From Brevundimonas sp. AJA228-03 (GTDB lineage: Bacteria; Pseudomonadota; Alphaproteobacteria; Caulobacterales; Caulobacteraceae), in NCBI RefSeq assembly GCF_017795885.1, contig NZ_CP059297.1, positions 1,493,001 to 1,557,000 of the forward strand: a stretch of 64,000 nt of DNA, in the 5' to 3' direction. The translations under genes were made by a program, and so were the position numbers. Shown in pieces: positions 16,122 through 29,136 of the stretch (within the stretch, counting starts at the first letter, position 1; every line of letters starts with the position of its first letter). Under the pieces are notes generated by a model. The model did no database searches. It was not told the DNA's origin and worked only from the letters and a program-made list of their open reading frames with translations.

Positions 16122-17246
16122 TCACGCCGTCAGGGCGACGATCGCCTGCCAGGTCAGGACCACCCCGACGATGCTGATCAGGGCGCCCGACGCATAGGGC
16201 GCGCGCCGGGCGAAGGTGGCGAAGCCGCCGGCCCAGCGCTTCTCAGCATGCCGCATGCCTAGGGCGGCGACCACGCCGACCGTGACCATAGTCACGGCCA
16301 GTCCGATCGAGAAGCAAAGGACGAGGGTGGCCCCCAAGGCGACCTGCTTGAGCTGTAGGCAGAGCAGCAGGACGGTGATCGACGCAGGGCAAGGGATGAG
16401 GCCGCCGGTCAGACCGAACAGGATGATCTGCCAGGTCGTCACCTTTCGATTGGCGAACCGCGCCTTGATGTCATTGGCGTGGGCTCGCTCGTGGGCGTCC
16501 TGATAGCCGGGATCGGAGACGTCCAGCCCGCCATGGTCGTGACCATGATCGTGACCGTCCTCGCTGAAGTTCACTTCGAAGGCGTGGACGTGGCCGCGGT
16601 GGCCGATGGTCAGCCGTGCCGCGAAGGCGTGCGGTTCCGGAATCGCCTCGGTGGAGCGGAGTCGGTCGCCGTCGCGCTCGAAGGTGAAGCTCTGGGTCGC
16701 GCCGCCCGCCCGGGTGGTCGTGACGATGACGTCGTCGGCTTCCAGCAGCGGTCCGCTCTCGGCGGTTATGCGGAACTCGGGCGGGACGTCGTCCTCGAAG
16801 ATGCCGAGGATGAGGACGCCGTGTCCGGTGTCGATGCGGCGTGTCTCGTCATGGGCGTGACCATGGTCGTGCTCATGATCGTGTTCCTTGGGCGCGGCGC
16901 GTTGCTCGCGCCAGGTGGCGAAGATCATCCAGGCGGCGACGCCGAGGATGATCAGGGCGGACGCCAGTTGGAACCAGGGCTCGGACGATTCCAGATCGAG
17001 GTTGCGGCCGAAATAGAGGCCGGCGAGCGCGATCGCCCAGACGATGGCGGTGTGGGACAGGGTCGCCGACAGACCCAGCAGCATGGCCTGCCAGACGGTT
17101 CCGCGCACGGCGACGATGAAGGCCGCCATCATGGTCTTGGAGTGGCCGGGCTCCAGCCCGTGCAGGGCGCCCAGCAGCAGGGCAGAGGGTATGAAGAGCC
17201 AGGCGTGGGCCGAGCCCTGCTGCAGCAGGTCCGCGAACGGGGTCAT
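16122..17246 (-). CDS. rcnA: RcnA/NicO-type nickel-cobalt exporter
   Basis: Inner-membrane efflux permease of 374 residues. The first helices contain ALHGLEPGHSKTMM, the signature of the NicO/RcnA family. A large His-rich loop (EHDHEHDHGHAHDE near residue 120, DGHDHGHDHGG near 235) should bind metal, and GGLIPCPASITVLLLC begins the second helix bundle. The ATG at 17246 follows the dmeR stop by seven bases, giving a dmeR-rcnA operon under the palindromes at 17538-17583. Confidence 0.9.
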   Translation of the reverse strand: MTPFADLLQQGSAHAWLFIPSALLLGALHGLEPGHSKTMMAAFIVAVRGTVWQAMLLGLSATLSHTAIVWAIALAGLYFGRNLDLESSEPWFQLASALIILGVAAWMIFATWREQRAAPKEHDHEHDHGHAHDETRRIDTGHGVLILGIFEDDVPPEFRITAESGPLLEADDVIVTTTRAGGATQSFTFERDGDRLRSTEAIPEPHAFAARLTIGHRGHVHAFEVNFSEDGHDHGHDHGGLDVSDPGYQDAHERAHANDIKARFANRKVTTWQIILFGLTGGLIPCPASITVLLLCLQLKQVALGATLVLCFSIGLAVTMVTVGVVAALGMRHAEKRWAGGFATFARRAPYASGALISIVGVVLTWQAIVALTA

Positions 17247-17253
17247 CGGCGTC

Positions 17254-17529
17254 TCACAGGTATTTGGTGATGTCTTTGAAATCGGCGATGGCCTTGCGTG
17301 CCTCGTCCGGATCGCCCTCGGCCGCATGGGCCAGGCAGTGGTCGATGTGGTCGTGGATCAACGTCTTCTTGGCGGCGGCCACCGCCTTCTCGATGGCGTG
17401 AAGCTGCTGCGCCAGATCCTGACAGGGCCGGCCGCTCTCGATCATCTGGATGACCGTGTGCAGATGGCCGTCGGCGCGGCGAAGGCGTTTGACGATCTCG
17501 GGATGGGAGGCGTGGGAGACGTGGGCCAT
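17254..17529 (-). CDS. DmeR/RcnR-type metal-responsive repressor
   Basis: A 91-residue CsoR/RcnR-superfamily repressor. Metal ligands are visible: the N-terminal His in MAHVSHASH, Cys in GRPCQDLAQQ and the helix HDHIDHCLAH. The sequence resembles DmeR (LKRAEGHL-like segment LRRADGHLHTVIQMIESGRP), which controls nickel/cobalt export. It should bind the two palindromes just upstream and release them when nickel or cobalt binds. Confidence 0.88.
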   Translation of the reverse strand: MAHVSHASHPEIVKRLRRADGHLHTVIQMIESGRPCQDLAQQLHAIEKAVAAAKKTLIHDHIDHCLAHAAEGDPDEARKAIADFKDITKYL

Positions 17530-17537
17530 GACGCCGC

Positions 17538-17558
17538 ATATCCTCCCCGGGGGGATAT
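17538..17558. promoter_or_regulatory. DmeR/RcnR operator 1
   Basis: Palindromic ATATCC ... GGATAT around a C/G tract, the arrangement expected for RcnR/DmeR-type repressors. It lies nine bases before the dmeR start. Confidence 0.75.
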
Positions 17559-17564
17559 TGCAAC

Positions 17565-17583
17565 TATCCTCCCCGGGAGGATA
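17565..17583. promoter_or_regulatory. DmeR/RcnR operator 2
   Basis: Perfect 9+1+9 palindrome TATCCTCCCCGGGAGGATA between dmeR and the divergent MFS gene. With operator 1 it can control both directions. Confidence 0.75.
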
Positions 17584-17626
17584 AGGTCCGCTTGGCGCGC
17601 ACTCGCGCCGGACCTCGGAGTCGCTC

Positions 17627-18955
17627 GTGTTCTCTCCCCTGCGTCACCGCGCCTACCGACATCTGTTCATCGCCCAGGTCGCGGCTCTGCTGGGGACGGG
17701 GATGGCGACTGTCGCGCTCGGTTTGCTGGCTCACGACCTGGCGGGCGCCAGCGCCGGCGAGATCCTCGGCGCCGCGCTGGCGATCAAGATGATCGCCTAT
17801 ATCGGCGTCGCGCCCTTCGCGAGCGCCTTGGCGGCGAAGCTGCCGAGGAAGACTCTGTTGGTGTCGCTTGATGTGGTCCGCGCCGGCGTGGCCGCCGCCC
17901 TACCGTTCGTCGGCGAGGCCTGGCAGGTCTACGCCCTGATGACAGTTCTCTATGTCGCGTCGGCGGCCTTCACTCCGGCCTTTCAGGCGATGATCCCCGA
18001 TCTGCTGCCGGACGAGGGCGAATACACCAAGGCCCTGTCGCTCTCGCGCCTGGCGGCCGATCTGGAGAGCGTGGCTAGCCCGGTTGCGGCGGCGCTGCTG
18101 CTGGCGGTGATGAGCTACAACAATCTGTTCGTCGGAACGGCTCTCGGCTTCGTCGTCTCGGCCCTTTTCGTGGTCAGCGCGGTCCTGCCCGCCCTGTCCC
18201 GGGCGCAGCCGCTGCCTTTCATGCGGCGGCTGACCGGCGGCCTGCGCCTGTTCGCTCTCACCCCACGCCTGCGCGGATTGATGGCGATCAGCCTCGCCGA
18301 GGCCGCAGGCGGGGCGATGGTGTTCGTCAACACCGTCGTCCTGGTTCAATCCCGTTTCGGACTCTCGGGCCAGCACACCGCCTGGGCCCTGGCGGCCTTC
18401 GGGCTCGGCTCCATGGGCGCCGCGGTCGCCCTCCCGCGTCTGCTCACGCGGGTCTCCGACCGCAGCGCCATGCTCTGGGGCGCGGTCATCATGACGGGCG
18501 TCCTGCTCGCGGGATCCGTTCTCGCCACGAGCTATGTCGTGCTGCTCGGGCTGTGGGCCGTGATGGGCGTGGGCTATTCCTTGACGCTGACACCGGCGGG
18601 ACGGGCGTTGCGTCGCTCCTCCAACGCCCAGGACCGGCCGGCCCTGTTCGCGGCCCAGTTCGCCCTGTCGCACGCCGCCTGGCTGGTCGCCTATCCGGTG
18701 GCAGGCCTGGTCAGCGCCGCCGTCGATCCGAGCGCGGCCTTCCTCGTTCTGGCCGGCCTATGCGCGGTCGGTACGGTGCTGGGGTTTGTCATCTGGCCGG
18801 CGCACGATCCAGCGGACCTCCCGCACGTCCACGATAATCTGAGTGCGGGGGATGCGCACTTGGCCGACGCGAAGGTGACCGAGGCCGGGGCTGCGCATGC
18901 GCATCCGGTCGTCATCGACGACAGCCATCCGCGGTGGCCGAAGCGTCCGGACTGA
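17627..18955 (+). CDS. NreB-like MFS metal exporter
   Basis: A 442-residue major facilitator with about 12 membrane helices (MFS_3-like, starting FSPLRHRAYRHLFIAQVAAL) and a His-rich cytoplasmic tail from about residue 405 (HVHDN, HLAD, AHAHP, DDSHPRW). This tail and the shared operator region with dmeR point to nickel export of the NreB kind. GTG start at 17627. Confidence 0.82.
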   Translation: MFSPLRHRAYRHLFIAQVAALLGTGMATVALGLLAHDLAGASAGEILGAALAIKMIAYIGVAPFASALAAKLPRKTLLVSLDVVRAGVAAALPFVGEAWQVYALMTVLYVASAAFTPAFQAMIPDLLPDEGEYTKALSLSRLAADLESVASPVAAALLLAVMSYNNLFVGTALGFVVSALFVVSAVLPALSRAQPLPFMRRLTGGLRLFALTPRLRGLMAISLAEAAGGAMVFVNTVVLVQSRFGLSGQHTAWALAAFGLGSMGAAVALPRLLTRVSDRSAMLWGAVIMTGVLLAGSVLATSYVVLLGLWAVMGVGYSLTLTPAGRALRRSSNAQDRPALFAAQFALSHAAWLVAYPVAGLVSAAVDPSAAFLVLAGLCAVGTVLGFVIWPAHDPADLPHVHDNLSAGDAHLADAKVTEAGAAHAHPVVIDDSHPRWPKRPD

Positions 18956-18978
18956 CGATCGGCTCGCTGGGTGCGACT

Positions 18979-19236
18979 TCAGGTCAGTCGATCGAGATAG
19001 GCCGCCCAGGCTTGACGACCTGCCGGGGTTAGCACGATCCGGGTGCGTGGCTTGCGTCCCAGGAAGCCGCGTTCGATGCGAATGAACTGGCTCTCCGAAA
19101 GCCGTTCGAGATGCCGCGACAGGACATTGTTCGCGGTCTCCAGCGCACGGGCGATCTCGGTGAAGTCGGCGCTGCCGCGATCCGACAGATAGGCAAGAAC
19201 GCCGGCCCTGGTGTGATGGGCGAGAAGATCGCTCAA
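18979..19236 (-). CDS. Small winged-helix (MarR/ArsR-like) regulator
   Basis: An 85-residue winged-helix protein of the HTH_34 type: SDLLAHHTRAGVLAYLSDRG, then FTEIARALETANNVLSRHLE as recognition region and a wing GFLGRKPRTRIVLTPAG. The TTG start at 19236 overlaps the stop of the membrane-protein gene (TTGA), so I reject the longer frame that begins inside that gene. It probably represses its own operon through the site near 19880. Confidence 0.75.
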   Translation of the reverse strand: MSDLLAHHTRAGVLAYLSDRGSADFTEIARALETANNVLSRHLERLSESQFIRIERGFLGRKPRTRIVLTPAGRQAWAAYLDRLT

Positions 19237-19856
19237 CCGGCGCGTTCCCGCATCAGCAGTATCGCCGGGAAACAGGCCAGGCCGAGCAGGCTGAGGCCGA
19301 CGAGCAGGACGAGTTCGACGGTATTGCCGACCACGGCGGCGGCCAGGGTGGCGGCGAAGCTGGCGACGGCGACGATGAGCAGCCAGCGGCGATCGGTCAT
19401 CAGCGCCGTCGCCCACCAGGCCGCGCCCCAGAGCGCCAGGACCGTCATCGGCAGCATGAAGGCCGTCTGGGCGACATCGCCCGTCGGCTGGGCCGCGGCG
19501 TAGAGATAGGCGACGATCACCGTCACAAAGGCCGCGAAGGCGGCCGACCAGGCGGCGGTTGCCGCGCGGCTGAGACCGCGCCCGCGCGAGACGAAGGTCC
19601 GCCATGCGGTCCAGACGGCCATGACGATGAAGGCAAGATGGGCCACGGGCGGGATATAGTGGACCCAGGGGTAGAAGAGGCCGCCCGGATCATCGGCCCC
19701 ATCGATGACGATGGAGGCGTAGATCAGAAGGAAGCACAGACCGTAGCCCGCGCCGAACACCGCCATCACCGGCAGGAACGGAGCCGGGCGGCCTCGACCG
19801 GCGTGCGCGATCCGCTTGAGATAGGACAGGTCGGCGGGCGTGGGCGTCTCGGTCAT
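19233..19856 (-). CDS. Six-helix membrane protein, function unknown
   Basis: A 207-residue protein with a short hydrophilic N-terminus and about six membrane helices. I do not recognise a functional family. It is translationally coupled to the winged-helix regulator, a pairing often seen for membrane proteins of unknown role. It sits between the NreB-like and hupE-czc genes, but nothing in the sequence (no His-rich loops) ties it to metals. Confidence 0.7.
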   Translation of the reverse strand: MTETPTPADLSYLKRIAHAGRGRPAPFLPVMAVFGAGYGLCFLLIYASIVIDGADDPGGLFYPWVHYIPPVAHLAFIVMAVWTAWRTFVSRGRGLSRAATAAWSAAFAAFVTVIVAYLYAAAQPTGDVAQTAFMLPMTVLALWGAAWWATALMTDRRWLLIVAVASFAATLAAAVVGNTVELVLLVGLSLLGLACFPAILLMRERAG

Positions 19857-19879
19857 GGCGGTCTCCGTTCTGCGATAAG

Positions 19880-19892
19880 TTTGTATAACAAA
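19880..19892. promoter_or_regulatory. Palindrome upstream of the membrane-protein/regulator operon
   Basis: TTTGT-ATA-ACAAA inverted repeat in a short AT-rich patch 24 bases before the ATG at 19856, a likely operator or promoter element for the winged-helix repressor. Confidence 0.45.
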
Positions 19893-20100
19893 GTAGTCGC
19901 GTCAAGGCTGTTTCTCGAGCGGGCGTCGAGACGTCGCTCGACGCCTCCTATGAACGGAGGGTCGGAGGTGGTGGCCACTGTCGGCGGCCGGCCGACGCGC
20001 CGACCCGCGTTCGAGAAGAGCTGATCCCGCGCCGGTTCCGAGATGGGGCCGACGCGGGAGGCTTTGGTGGGCGGGCGTCCGGCGCGTGTCTTGGCGAGGC

Positions 20101-20811
20101 CTACTCGATGAATTCGACTCGCTCGTAGGCGCCGTTCGTCACCAGGGTGATGGTGACCGGCTCATCGCCGCGGTTGCGCCAGAACCAGCCGTGCTTGCCG
20201 TCGAAGGCGGCCACGAGCACGCCCTGTACGCGAGTGTCTGTCCCCTTGCCGTAGCCGTGGTAGGAGATCCCGCGCCCGTCGCCGTGGGTGTCGTAGTTCA
20301 CCGCCCCGCCATCGGCGGACCAGGTGAACTCGGCGCGATCCCCTTCCTTCATGGTGAGCTTGATCTCACCGCCCTCGTCGGGCTCGAGCGTCAGGCTCGT
20401 GCGGTCCGAACGGACTGGCGTGCCCGGCGTCGTCGCGGCCGTCACGGGCGCAGGGCCTGCGGCTGCAGGGGGCGCTGCGGGCGGAGCGACAGGGGGCGCA
20501 GCCGTCCCTGGCTGCGCCCCGGTTGCTGGAGGCTCCATCGGCGGCGTCAGAGGTGTCGTGGCGATCGGAACCGCCTGGGGCGCGGCGCCGGCCTCCTCGG
20601 CCGCGGCTTCCGCGGCGAGTTGGCGCTTGATCCGTCCCATCTCGGTCAGGCCGAGCAGAGAGCCGACCCGCGTGGGGTCGATCCCGTACTCCGCGGGCAG
20701 GACGACGGTGACGAGCAGGGCTGAAGCGACGACCACGGCGATGCCGGTGGACTTCAGCAGCTTGGCGGTCGACGGCAGTTCGGAGGCGTCGGGCTTGTTG
20801 GCGTTGTACAT
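20101..20811 (-). CDS. Single-pass transmembrane anchor protein of the czc-hupE operon
   Basis: A 236-residue protein with one N-terminal membrane helix (about residues 20-42), a Pro/Ala-rich stalk (about 75-130) and a C-terminal globular domain containing EFTWSADGGAVNYDTHGDG and WFWRNRGDEPVTITL, a beta-rich fold. It is the last gene of the operon, 13 bases after hupE. The function is unknown; the position suggests a periplasmic accessory to metal handling. Confidence 0.75.
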   Translation of the reverse strand: MYNANKPDASELPSTAKLLKSTGIAVVVASALLVTVVLPAEYGIDPTRVGSLLGLTEMGRIKRQLAAEAAAEEAGAAPQAVPIATTPLTPPMEPPATGAQPGTAAPPVAPPAAPPAAAGPAPVTAATTPGTPVRSDRTSLTLEPDEGGEIKLTMKEGDRAEFTWSADGGAVNYDTHGDGRGISYHGYGKGTDTRVQGVLVAAFDGKHGWFWRNRGDEPVTITLVTNGAYERVEFIE

Positions 20812-20824
20812 TTGAGGTCTCCGG

Positions 20825-25993
<5,169 letters not shown>

Positions 25994-25997
<4 letters not shown>

Positions 25998-27306
25998 GAG
26001 CGAGTCTCCAGGCCGAGCAGGTCGGCATGCGCGCCGGTCAGCCGATCAAGGCGGGCGCGATCGATGTGGAATTGTTTGAGAACGGCGACCCTCCGCGCCT
26101 TCGTCGCGAGAAGCGCGGTCTGGGCGGCGATGACGTCGTTGTAGGTGAAGCCGCCACGCGCGAAGCCCTGGCGCACGAGCACGACGGCGCGCTCGGCCTG
26201 CGGCAGAGTCTCGTTGGCGATGCGGCTTGCTTCCAGGGCCCGCGACGCGAGGAGCACCTGCAATCGCGCGATTTCCCGCTCGCGGCCGCCATGTCGGCCT
26301 CGGCGGCGACGCCCTCGAACCTGGCGCGGTCAATGGCGCCTTGGTTCCGATCATAGCGGCCGAGGGGGATGGAGCCGCCAACCACCAGGCCGAGATCCTG
26401 TCCATCCCAGAAATGGCGGACGCCGACGCTGACCGTCGCGTCGGGCGTGGCCCGCGCCTGTTCGAGGCTGACCTGCGCCTGGGCGACGTCACGCTGCGCG
26501 GCCAAAACCGCCAGGTCGATCTCGGCGGCGGCCCCAGCCACCTCGCGAGCGGCGCTGGTGTCCTGGAAGTCGGCCGGATCGAGGGAGAAATCCAGTGCGC
26601 CGGTCCAGAAGCGCCCCAGAGTGGCCCGGGCGAGGCGGGCCTGAATCTCGGACTGATCGAAATCGATCTGGGCCTGCGCGAGTTCGGCCTCGGCGCGGGC
26701 GCCGGCGAACAGGGGGTCGCGGGCCATGTCGACCCGACGCTGCACCTCTTCCTGGAAACGCTCGGCCAGGGCGAGGCGCTCCCGCGCGATCTCAAGCTCA
26801 GCCTGGGCGGCCAACGCTTCGGCCCAGGCGCGCTGTACCTGCTCAAGACGGTCCAGTCGCCTGATCGCGGCTTCTGCCTGCACGACGGCGGCTTCGCCGC
26901 GCGCCAGCGCCACACGCGCGGTTCGATCGCCGCCGCGTTCGAACCGCTGCTCATAGGACAGGGTCGTTTCCGTCCGGTCGATGATGTCGCCTCCGCCCAG
27001 CGTGGGCAGGTTCTCGACCATCAGGCCCACTGTCGGATTGGGGCGGACGTCGGCCTGACGCACCGCGGCTTCGCCGGCGCGATCGCGGGCTTCCAGACCG
27101 GCGCGGGCAGGATCCGCGACGGCGGCGCGACGCAACGCTTCGTCCAGAGGGAGTGAAGGTGTCGGGGCGTTGGTCGGCGACTGAGGCGTCGCCGCTTGGG
27201 CGAACGCCGTCGTCGCCGGCAAGGCAGCCGTCAAAGTGAGCGCGAGGGCCGAAACGGCCCCATATCGCGCCCATGATCCGGCGCAACCGGACAGGGGATG
27301 TCTCAA
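25994..27306 (-). pseudogene. czcC: CzcC-type outer-membrane efflux protein, frameshifted
   Basis: Outer-membrane factor for CzcBA. The first about 345 residues read normally from ATG 27306 with a signal peptide (ending TAFAQA) and OEP helices. Near 26279-26284 the frame breaks: the upstream frame turns into a Ser/Arg-rich string, while the true C-terminal helix (QVLLASRALEASRIANETLP onward) continues in another frame to the stop at 25994. One missing base, where the family reads Ala-Glu-Arg-Glu-Ile-Ala, would explain it. The coupled stop/start with czcB is kept. It could be a sequencing error. Confidence 0.8.
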
Positions 27307-27354
27307 GGGTAGTCTCCAAAAACAGGGCGCGCACGGCCGTGCGGCGGTGCAGGA

Positions 27355-27795
27355 TCAGACGATCAGGTGCTGCTGTTTTGGAGGGTGGGAAGGACCGTCA
27401 CCTCGGAATCCCGGCGGGGTGAGGTCTGGCGTTGGTCCCAGATCAGCGGAGGCCCTGATCACGGACTCGATCGGATGTGCGGGCGTCGCCAAGGCGACCT
27501 GAACGTCACCGCCACCGTGGTGGTGATGCTTGATCGGACCGTCCCCGGGCGTCTCGGCGACCTCGAACGCCAAGGCGTCGTCGGTCGGTGAAGGCTCCGG
27601 CTGATCGTGCTCATGTCCGTGGCCTTGATCGCGCTTATGATCGTGGTCGACCATGGCCGCTGCCGCATAGGACACCCCTGGGAACTGCAGGCCGTGTTCG
27701 ATGCGATGCTGGGTGTTGATCACGCCATGCGCCTGCAGCGCGACCACGATGGTCACGCCGAGACAGACGCAGAAGAGGCGGAGCAGTGGCGGCAA
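27355..27795 (-). CDS. His-rich exported protein before czcCBA
   Basis: About 146 residues from a TTG at 27795 (the frame is open to 27936). It has a hydrophobic N-terminal segment PPLLRLFCVCLGVTIVVALQ and His clusters DHDHKRDQGHGHEHDQ and KHHHHGGG, all metal-binding in style. It lies 48 bases before czcC on the same strand and is the likely first gene of the operon, with a CzcI-like position. No known domain is recognised and the start is uncertain. Confidence 0.6.
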   Translation of the reverse strand: MPPLLRLFCVCLGVTIVVALQAHGVINTQHRIEHGLQFPGVSYAAAAMVDHDHKRDQGHGHEHDQPEPSPTDDALAFEVAETPGDGPIKHHHHGGGDVQVALATPAHPIESVIRASADLGPTPDLTPPGFRGDGPSHPPKQQHLIV

Positions 27796-27946
27796 GATGG
27801 ACGTCCCCGATTCTCGTCGGTTAGGGGGAATCGCCGTGCCGCGCAACGGCGGGATCGTCGCAGCACCGCAGTCGTCGGATCGCCGGCCGCTTTCGATCAA
27901 GCCTCGGCCAACCGGGCCGATCGCGAGGTGACGCAACGGTCGCGGG

Positions 27947-28059
27947 AGGGGGCGGGCCAGGAACTTCTGTGAGGAAGCCCGGCGTTTCGCCGCCGATCGC
28001 CGCCGACGCTGACGCGTCCCCTGGCTCTCGATCGACGCCTATCGTTCCCGGAACCCGCC
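27947..28059. repeat. 113-bp direct repeat, copy 2
   Basis: Second copy, four mismatches to 15962-16074, same orientation, containing GTTCCCGGAAC at 28044-28054. It lies between the czc operon and the DUF7662 gene, closing the metal block. Confidence 0.9.
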
Positions 28060-28137
28060 GACGATGAGCCTACACCGCTCACGGCGGGTTGCGAAGGTCG
28101 GGCTTGACCGAAGGCGGCAGGGGAGGAAAACACGCCG

Positions 28138-28437
28138 ATGGCCAAATACGCGCCCCTCGCAACCTTCCTTCGGCGCCAGAAACAGGCCGAAGTGGACCTG
28201 ACATTCCGGGACATCGAACGGATCGTCGGCGGCATTCTGCCGAAGGCCGCGACCACGGATGGATGGTGGCGAGCGGACCCGTCCGGGCCTGAAATGCCTC
28301 AGCACGTCGCTTTTGCGGACGCCGGCTTCGTCGCCGAACCGCAAACACGCGCCGAAACCGTCCGCTTCGTCCGGATGAACGCCGCGCCGTCTCCCGCTAG
28401 GCTGGAGCAGGCCGACGAACGGGATGAAACACTCTGA
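28138..28437 (+). CDS. DUF7662-like protein
   Basis: A 99-residue soluble protein. The layout AKYAPLATFLRRQ ... LTFRDIERIVGGILPKAA ... WWRAD ... AFADAGFVAEPQTRAETVRFVR matches the small DUF7662 domain seen beside many restriction and defence genes; the match is from memory. Function unknown. It is on the plus strand, facing the copper genes across a strong hairpin. Confidence 0.65.
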   Translation: MAKYAPLATFLRRQKQAEVDLTFRDIERIVGGILPKAATTDGWWRADPSGPEMPQHVAFADAGFVAEPQTRAETVRFVRMNAAPSPARLEQADERDETL

Positions 28438-28441
28438 CGCC

Positions 28442-28489
28442 GGCCCGCCCCCCGGCAATCCCCGATGGGAGATCGCCGGGGGGCGGGCC
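28442..28489. terminator. Strong GC hairpin between convergent genes
   Basis: A perfect 15-base inverted repeat, GGCCCGCCCCCCGGC at 28442-28456 and its complement at 28475-28489, with an 18-base loop, sits between the DUF7662 stop and the stop of the copper-protein gene. It has no T tract, so it is a barrier or bidirectional terminator by position. Confidence 0.6.
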
Positions 28490-28501
28490 AGGTCGGACCG
28501 A

Positions 28502-28726
28502 TCAGTTGTGGGCGGCGTGACCCTGGGGCGCCGGCGTGTCCGACGGAGCCGGGGCTGGCGGCGCCGGCTCCGTCGGCGCAGGATCGGTCTTCATCTCGTC
28601 ACAGCAGCTCATGGCGGCGTCGGCAGCCATGTCCTTGCAGCAGTCGCAGCCCTCGGCGGCCAGAGCCGCCCCGGCGCTCAGGGCGAGGATCGCACCGGCG
28701 GCGGCCAGCAGGTTGGAAACTTTCAT
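28502..28726 (-). CDS. Small Cys-rich exported copper-binding protein
   Basis: A 74-residue protein with a signal peptide (residues 1-24, ending ALAAE) and a short mature part with CDCCKDMAADAAMSCCDEM, then a Pro-rich tail ending HAAHN. Five cysteines with flanking Met and His suit Cu(I) binding. It follows the copC-like gene by ten bases on the same strand. The longer frame to 28810 is not needed. No named family is recognised. Confidence 0.65.
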   Translation of the reverse strand: MKVSNLLAAAGAILALSAGAALAAEGCDCCKDMAADAAMSCCDEMKTDPAPTEPAPPAPAPSDTPAPQGHAAHN

Positions 28727-28736
28727 CGTCGTTCTC

Positions 28737-29120
28737 CTAGTGAACCATGAAGCTGACGGAGCCGGACATTTTGTGTCCGTCCGGACCTTCGGCGGCCCAG
28801 GCGGCAGCATAGGTTCCCGGCGCGAGACGCGGCAACGCTACGCTGACAGTCGCGGCGGCTGGCGCAGCTGGTGCGGTCACGACGATCGGAGCCTGGCCCT
28901 CGGCGGTGAGGGTCACGGTTTTCAGCATCATCGGGTGAGGGAAGGTCGCGCTGAACCGTTCGGGCGAACCGGATGTCATCGCGCCGTCGGCCGGGGTGGT
29001 GACGATGCCGGATGCGGCCGGAGCCTGGCGTTGCATTCCGGCGTGACCGGCGTGCGCGTCCTGGGCGGCGGCGGCGCCGGCGAAGGCCAGAGCGGCGGTA
29101 AGGGTGAGAACGCGGATCAT
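28737..29120 (-). CDS. CopC-like periplasmic copper protein
   Basis: A 127-residue exported protein: signal peptide to about residue 19 (AAAQDAHAGHAGM), then a CopC immunoglobulin-like fold with ITTPADGAM-type start, FPHPMMLKTVTL and a conserved end AEGPDGHKMSGSVSFMVH. His at the N-terminus and in DGHKM suit Cu(II). It sits between copB and the Cys-rich gene, downstream of copA. Confidence 0.82.
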   Translation of the reverse strand: MIRVLTLTAALAFAGAAAAQDAHAGHAGMQRQAPAASGIVTTPADGAMTSGSPERFSATFPHPMMLKTVTLTAEGQAPIVVTAPAAPAAATVSVALPRLAPGTYAAAWAAEGPDGHKMSGSVSFMVH

Positions 29121-29136
29121 GGGTGGTCTCCTTCGG

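Noticed and set aside
28039..28458. A 139-residue minus-strand ORF across the second 113-bp repeat and the DUF7662 gene.
   Set aside because: Antisense to the DUF7662 frame and not supported by any motif.
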